From: Omphiscola glabra
Taxonomy: Eukaryota; Mollusca; Gastropoda; Lymnaeidae
Length of the DNA stretch: 64,000 nt
Assembly: GCA_964017045.1 (NCBI GenBank)
Contig: OZ024806.1
Coordinates: forward strand, 9,878,488 to 9,942,487
Direction of reading: 5' to 3'
Position numbers and translations under genes: made by a program. Below are positions 60,901-64,000 of the stretch, in pieces. Below the pieces are notes generated by a model. That model was not told the DNA's origin. It ran no database searches and saw nothing but the letters and a program-made list of their open reading frames with translations. Position 1 is the stretch's first letter, and each line of letters starts with the position of its first letter.

Positions 60901-63137
60901 TGAAAAATCAAATTTCATTCATCTTTCCCTGGAAAAACAGATTTTTTTTTTGGTGGGTTTGGAGGTGGGACTGAATATTTGATAGAAGGCGTTGTCATCG
61001 GCAACAAGTCTTTTGTGCTAAGTTTCCATTAAATAGGATGGGGGGAAGTTTGTCAATTAACCAATCAAATAGTTTGCCACAAACGAAAGTGAATTTAATA
61101 TAAAGGATTTAAAAAGAGCAGAAACAGTTATGTAAGGACACTTAAAATTAAAATAATGTTTTTCTACTTGGAAACAAGAATTTTTAAAAAGTGTGTGTGT
61201 TTTTTTTTTTTAAAATAAATATATAAATGCAATGTCAAAATTATGAATACAAACCTTGTCTCATTGTTATTTTTTTAATAGGCCACTAATATGTGTGTAT
61301 GTATATTAATGAACATAGATTTTTATTTAAATTTGTTTCACACAAATCAACAGAATGTTACCAGAGGTTAAGGGCTTGCTGTTCGTGGGCCAGTATGAAC
61401 CACCATTTGCAGAGATCAAGGTTTGTATTCCCCCAAAATCATTGTAATTCAAAATATCTTCTCTCCCAACTATTTCTGATTCTGCTTTTTTGATAGTGAT
61501 ACCAGGTGATAATATTTAGATATGAGCCAGGGGAAAAAAGGCTTATTATGATACAAATGGCTGAAAATTGCCTTTTGGAAAATCTGTCATAAATGACACA
61601 GGGTCCATGTCTCCCAACTCTTCTGTATTGTCTGCAAAAGACAAATGCTACTGAAAAATAAAGTATATTTACTTTGTACTGCATGACTTTATTACTGAGT
61701 ATTTGCACCTATGTGAACTGGGTATTTCTGTAGTGTGCCCTTTTGCTTTATCAGATTATATAAAATTATCTGTCTATTGAAACTTGTAAGTTTATTATTC
61801 TTATTATATTGTAAGGAGTCTCTCAATTTTAAAATGGGCCTCAATTTTTTAAATTTTTTATTAGGGTCTCATTATTTGATTTTCTCTCTTTGCTACTGTT
61901 ATGCAATATTCTGGTGGTTCCATCTTTGCTACTGTTATGCAATATTCTGGTGGTTCCATCTTTGCTACTGTTATGCAATATTACGGTGGTTCTATCTTTG
62001 CTACTGTTATGCAATATGTTCTAACTTTGCTACAGTTATGCAATATTCTGGTGTTTTTCTAAAAGGCTACGGCTATTCGCACCCGGGTACCAGAAGTGAG
62101 AGGTTGGGATTAAAAAACTATTTAAAATATTAATGTTGGGTTTGTAAGACAAAATGAGGTATCAACTGAAAGATAATTTAATGGACTATACGTTTGTAAA
62201 CTGATTTCTTCAGTTTAACTAAAATAACTACAACAAATGACATCCGAATAGCATTGAGTCTAATGGGACCCGGGTGCGAATGGCAGCGCTGTGTGTCCGA
62301 GTCCATTTTGACTAATGCTATTCGGATGTCATTTGTGGTAGTTTATTTTAGTTAAACTGAAGAATTAAGTTTACAAACGTATAGTTATCTTTCATTTGAT
62401 ACCTCATATTGTCTTACAAACCCAACAATAATATTTTAAATAGTTTTTTTTAATCCCAACCTCTCACTTCTGGTACTCGAGTGCGAATAGCCACTTCATT
62501 TCTAAAAATCTTTGGCCGCACGCCTCTACTGGTCTTTCCGAGATCTTATCTTTTTTTTTTTTTTTTTTTATTATAATTTTTTTTTCTCACTAATGACAAT
62601 ATTTCCTCCTTATTTTAAATGATGGGAAAAAAATCTAGGTAACAAAAGAACTCAAGCAATATGACAACAAGATCATAGAGTGCACATATGATGGTCAATC
62701 CTGGAAGTTTCTCAAAGAAAGGACAGACAAATCATTCCCAAACAGTTACAACACCGCTATGGGTAAGAAGGCTTGAGTTTAGTCAGAGATGGATATTGTA
62801 CAAAGGAAAAATTTTAATTGTTAAAAATAATCATTGTTGCATCTGAAGAGAGCTGTGTGGCCACAAGATTTTGTTCTTTAAAAAAAAAAATTATAATCTG
62901 ATGTTGGGGGGGGGAGAGAGAGCACATTATATTTTTTGATACATTTTTATTTTATTCGATTTTCTGTTTGTTCGCTGATGAAGGCTTCCTGCTGACACGT
63001 TCGTTGTTTTGTTGCGTTCCTTTTATTGGGTTTAACCTTACTGTGTTTTACTAATTTCCTATTGTGCTAACCTGATTGCAGTCTCCCCCATTACAACCAC
63101 TGGAAGCACCAAATGGCAAATGATGGCATCACCGTAG
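45935..63137 (+). CDS. RNGTT: mRNA capping enzyme (RNA triphosphatase plus guanylyltransferase), C-terminus uncertain
   Basis: This nuclear bifunctional enzyme removes the gamma-phosphate of nascent Pol II RNA and adds GMP. Exons: 45935-46056 (ATG 45954), 46207-46316, 48632-48741, 48935-49023, 49885-49960, 50205-50235, 51311-51419, 54848-54954, 55458-55561, 56340-56441, 57241-57376, 57842-57913, 58979-59143, 59526-59597, 60014-60114, 61354-61420, 62639-62762. All phases agree and give 559 residues. Triphosphatase: [11 protein letters not shown], then P-loop [10 protein letters not shown] with Cys141 and Arg147, then [11 protein letters not shown]. An acidic/basic linker follows (about 210-245). 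Guanylyltransferase: KADG with nucleotidyl Lys309, [62 protein letters not shown]. An acceptor at 45934 implies an upstream 5' UTR exon. A possible last exon is 63082-63137 (see findings); the usual Lys/Arg/Pro-rich tail was not seen. Human is 597 residues. Confidence 0.95.
48040..48275. repeat. Dispersed repeat in an RNGTT intron, copy 1
   Basis: Shares GTTGTCATTGGCAAC, AATATAAAGGATTTAAAAA and the intervening order with 60915-61125, in the same orientation, at moderate identity. The family is unnamed here. Confidence 0.65.
49262..49525. repeat. 22-bp minisatellite, about 11 nearly identical units (RNGTT intron)
   Basis: Repeats of ACATAAGATAAGTTCACAGA followed by AA. The central units appear identical, with variants only at the left edge (TATGTTCACAGACAACGTAAG). 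Confidence 0.93.
49690..49770. mobile_element. hAT-like fragment
   Basis: ATGGTCAGCAAGCCTGTGGC and TGCATGTGGCTCTTTAA resemble one end of a common hAT form (CAGTGGTCGGCAAACTGCGG type, from memory). No opposite end was found. Confidence 0.4.
52310..52755. repeat. 39-bp minisatellite, about 12 units
   Basis: Repeats of CTTGTCTTGAGCTGCTCCAA followed by TGCACACCTATAAGATGAT. 39 is a multiple of three, so three - strand frames stay open through it. This is not evidence of a coding sequence. Confidence 0.92.
52991..53188. mobile_element. SPIN-like hAT MITE, full copy in reverse orientation
   Basis: Begins CAGTGGTTCTCAACCTTTCT and ends AGGTTGAGAACCACTG. Flanking octamers ATCTATAA and ATCTGTAA agree at 7 of 8. 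It has the same length (198 bp) as 44617-44814 and matches its reverse complement. It is nested in the 2.7-kb inverted-repeat element. Confidence 0.9.
55850..56012. other. G-rich tract, possibly a decayed DNA element
   Basis: Contains GGACCCTCGGATATTAAAGG and two runs of more than ten G in an RNGTT intron. The left edge resembles GC-rich hAT ends but no matching right end is clear. Confidence 0.3.
56817..57040. repeat. 24-bp minisatellite, about 9 units (RNGTT intron)
   Basis: Repeats of CTATTGTGGTAATGTCAGGT followed by TGCT. Because 24 is a multiple of three, open frames run through it on both strands. Confidence 0.93.
57947..58534. repeat. 19-bp minisatellite, about 30 units (RNGTT intron)
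   Basis: Repeats of TGTGAATGTACTCCTCATG with CTCC/TTCT and CATG/CGTG variants clustered in blocks. It begins only about 35 bp after the donor of exon 57842-57913. Confidence 0.93.
60915..61125. repeat. Dispersed repeat in an RNGTT intron, copy 2
   Basis: Same family and orientation as 48040-48275: GCGTTGTCATCGGCAACAAG and TTTAATATAAAGGATTTAAA. Confidence 0.65.
61885..62055. repeat. 36-bp minisatellite, about 5 units (RNGTT intron)
   Basis: Repeats of TTTGCTACTGTTATGCAATA followed by TTCTGGTGGTTCCATC. Later units are shortened. It abuts the foldback element at 62071. Confidence 0.9.
62071..62492. mobile_element. Foldback palindromic element
   Basis: The two arms of about 210 bp are reverse complements of each other: GGCTATTCGCACCCGGGTAC at the left, and the mirror of GGTACTCGAGTGCGAATAGCC at the right. 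The centre is near 62282 (GGCAGCGCTGTGTGTCC). Each arm matches the single copy at 42049-42265. It has no coding capacity and ends 146 bp before an RNGTT exon. Confidence 0.85.
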
Positions 63138-63262
63138 TGTATCTTGCCCTTTTTTCTTCTTTTCTTAGTTTTAAAAATCTTGTCGTGTTGTATAGGTACA
63201 ATTGTAACTTTTGCATTTTTTTAAACTGCTTTAAAAATATTTTTCTCTTCGAGTTGTAGAGA

Positions 63263-63636
63263 CCTGACATTTCTTGACATCTCTAACTGACATTTCTTGA
63301 CATCTCTAACTGACATTTCTTGACATCTCTGGCATTTCTTGACATCTGTGACTGACATTTCTTGACATCTCTGACATTTCTTGACATCTCTAACTGACAT
63401 TTCTTGACATCTCTAACTGACATTTCTTGACATCTCTGACATTTCTTGACATCTCTAACTGACATTTCTAACTGACATTTCTTGACATCTCTAACTGACA
63501 TTTCTTGACATCTCTGACATTTCTAACACATTTCTTGACATCTCTAACTGACATTTCTTGACATCTCTAACTGACATTTCTTGACATCTGACATTTCTTG
63601 ACATCTCTAACTGAAATTTCTTGACATCTCTACATT
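63263..63636. repeat. 23-bp minisatellite, about 16 units, with shortened units
   Basis: Repeats of TGACATTTCTTGACATCTCT followed by AAC. Some units lack the last five bases or so, giving irregular spacing. Confidence 0.92.
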
Positions 63637-64000
63637 TTTGTGCTGGATTATTTAGCCCAAATTTTAGAAACAACTCTTTTTCTAGTTCCTGAGATTTGAG
63701 GTCAAGATGTTTTTACACTCATAACATGCGGCTTGGTACAATTTTACTTTCTTACATTTGTATGAAAATTCTCACTTTAAGTATACTTTCTATTCCGCAT
63801 TCAGTATTACATGTTATTTAGGTTAAGTTTTGTAAAATGGTGCAGTACAGCGCTGATTTTCTGAATGGCCCCTATCTGATCAATATTATTATTGTTATCA
63901 TTATTATTCGCATGACAAAGAGCACATCCATACAAACACAGAAAAACTATTCAGATCCCTACAGCACAATGCAGGTAAAAGATAGATACTTTCTGTAGGA
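63637..64000. other. Right edge of the window, no firm feature
   Basis: An open stretch ending AGCACAATGCAG|GTAAAA near 63975 could be an exon end, but no good acceptor or homology supports it. Confidence 0.3.

Overview
The window is nuclear DNA of an animal: it carries intron-split genes with GT/AG splice sites, long AT-rich introns, many minisatellites and several families of DNA transposons. The proteins are typical of an invertebrate bilaterian. A gastropod mollusc is my best guess, because the commonest dispersed repeat closely resembles the SPIN hAT transposon, which is known from a pond snail. That placement is inference.

Three conserved genes can be read with confidence. (1) On the + strand, 5001-5803 is the terminal coding exon of a TASK-type two-pore potassium channel; its first exon(s) lie upstream of the window or were not found. 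(2) On the - strand, 32052 down to 22407 is a complete seven-exon exostosin-like 3 gene (EXTL3, heparan-sulfate chain initiation; 946 residues by my join). (3) On the + strand, 45954 to at least 62762 is the bifunctional mRNA capping enzyme (RNGTT), 17 coding exons giving 559 residues; only the extreme C-terminus is uncertain. The channel gene and EXTL3 converge. EXTL3 and RNGTT diverge from a gene-poor stretch of about 14 kb that is full of mobile elements. The three genes have no evident functional link. An unrecognised but well-formed coding exon may lie on the - strand at 875-1163.

Layout: 1-4930 holds repeats (SPIN-like end, hAT MITEs, a 38-bp minisatellite, a large GTAT-type array, a telomere-like repeat). 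5001-5803 is the channel exon, followed by about 8 kb of AT-rich, almost repeat-free DNA that may be long 3' UTR. 14-22 kb holds minisatellites and a small palindromic MITE. 22.4-32.1 kb is EXTL3, with arrays and MITEs in its introns. 32.6-44.8 kb holds a CR1/L2-like retrotransposon tail, a tRNA-derived SINE, a 2.6-kb Mutator-like element with long terminal inverted repeats, a nearly intact Merlin transposase and two SPIN-like copies. 45.9-63 kb is RNGTT, whose introns hold more minisatellites, a third internal SPIN-like copy nested in a 2.7-kb inverted-repeat element, and a 0.4-kb foldback palindrome.

I found no prokaryote-type operon, CRISPR array or defence system. The novelty is in the mobile elements and in the density of minisatellites (at least 16 different arrays), all outside the exons I could define.
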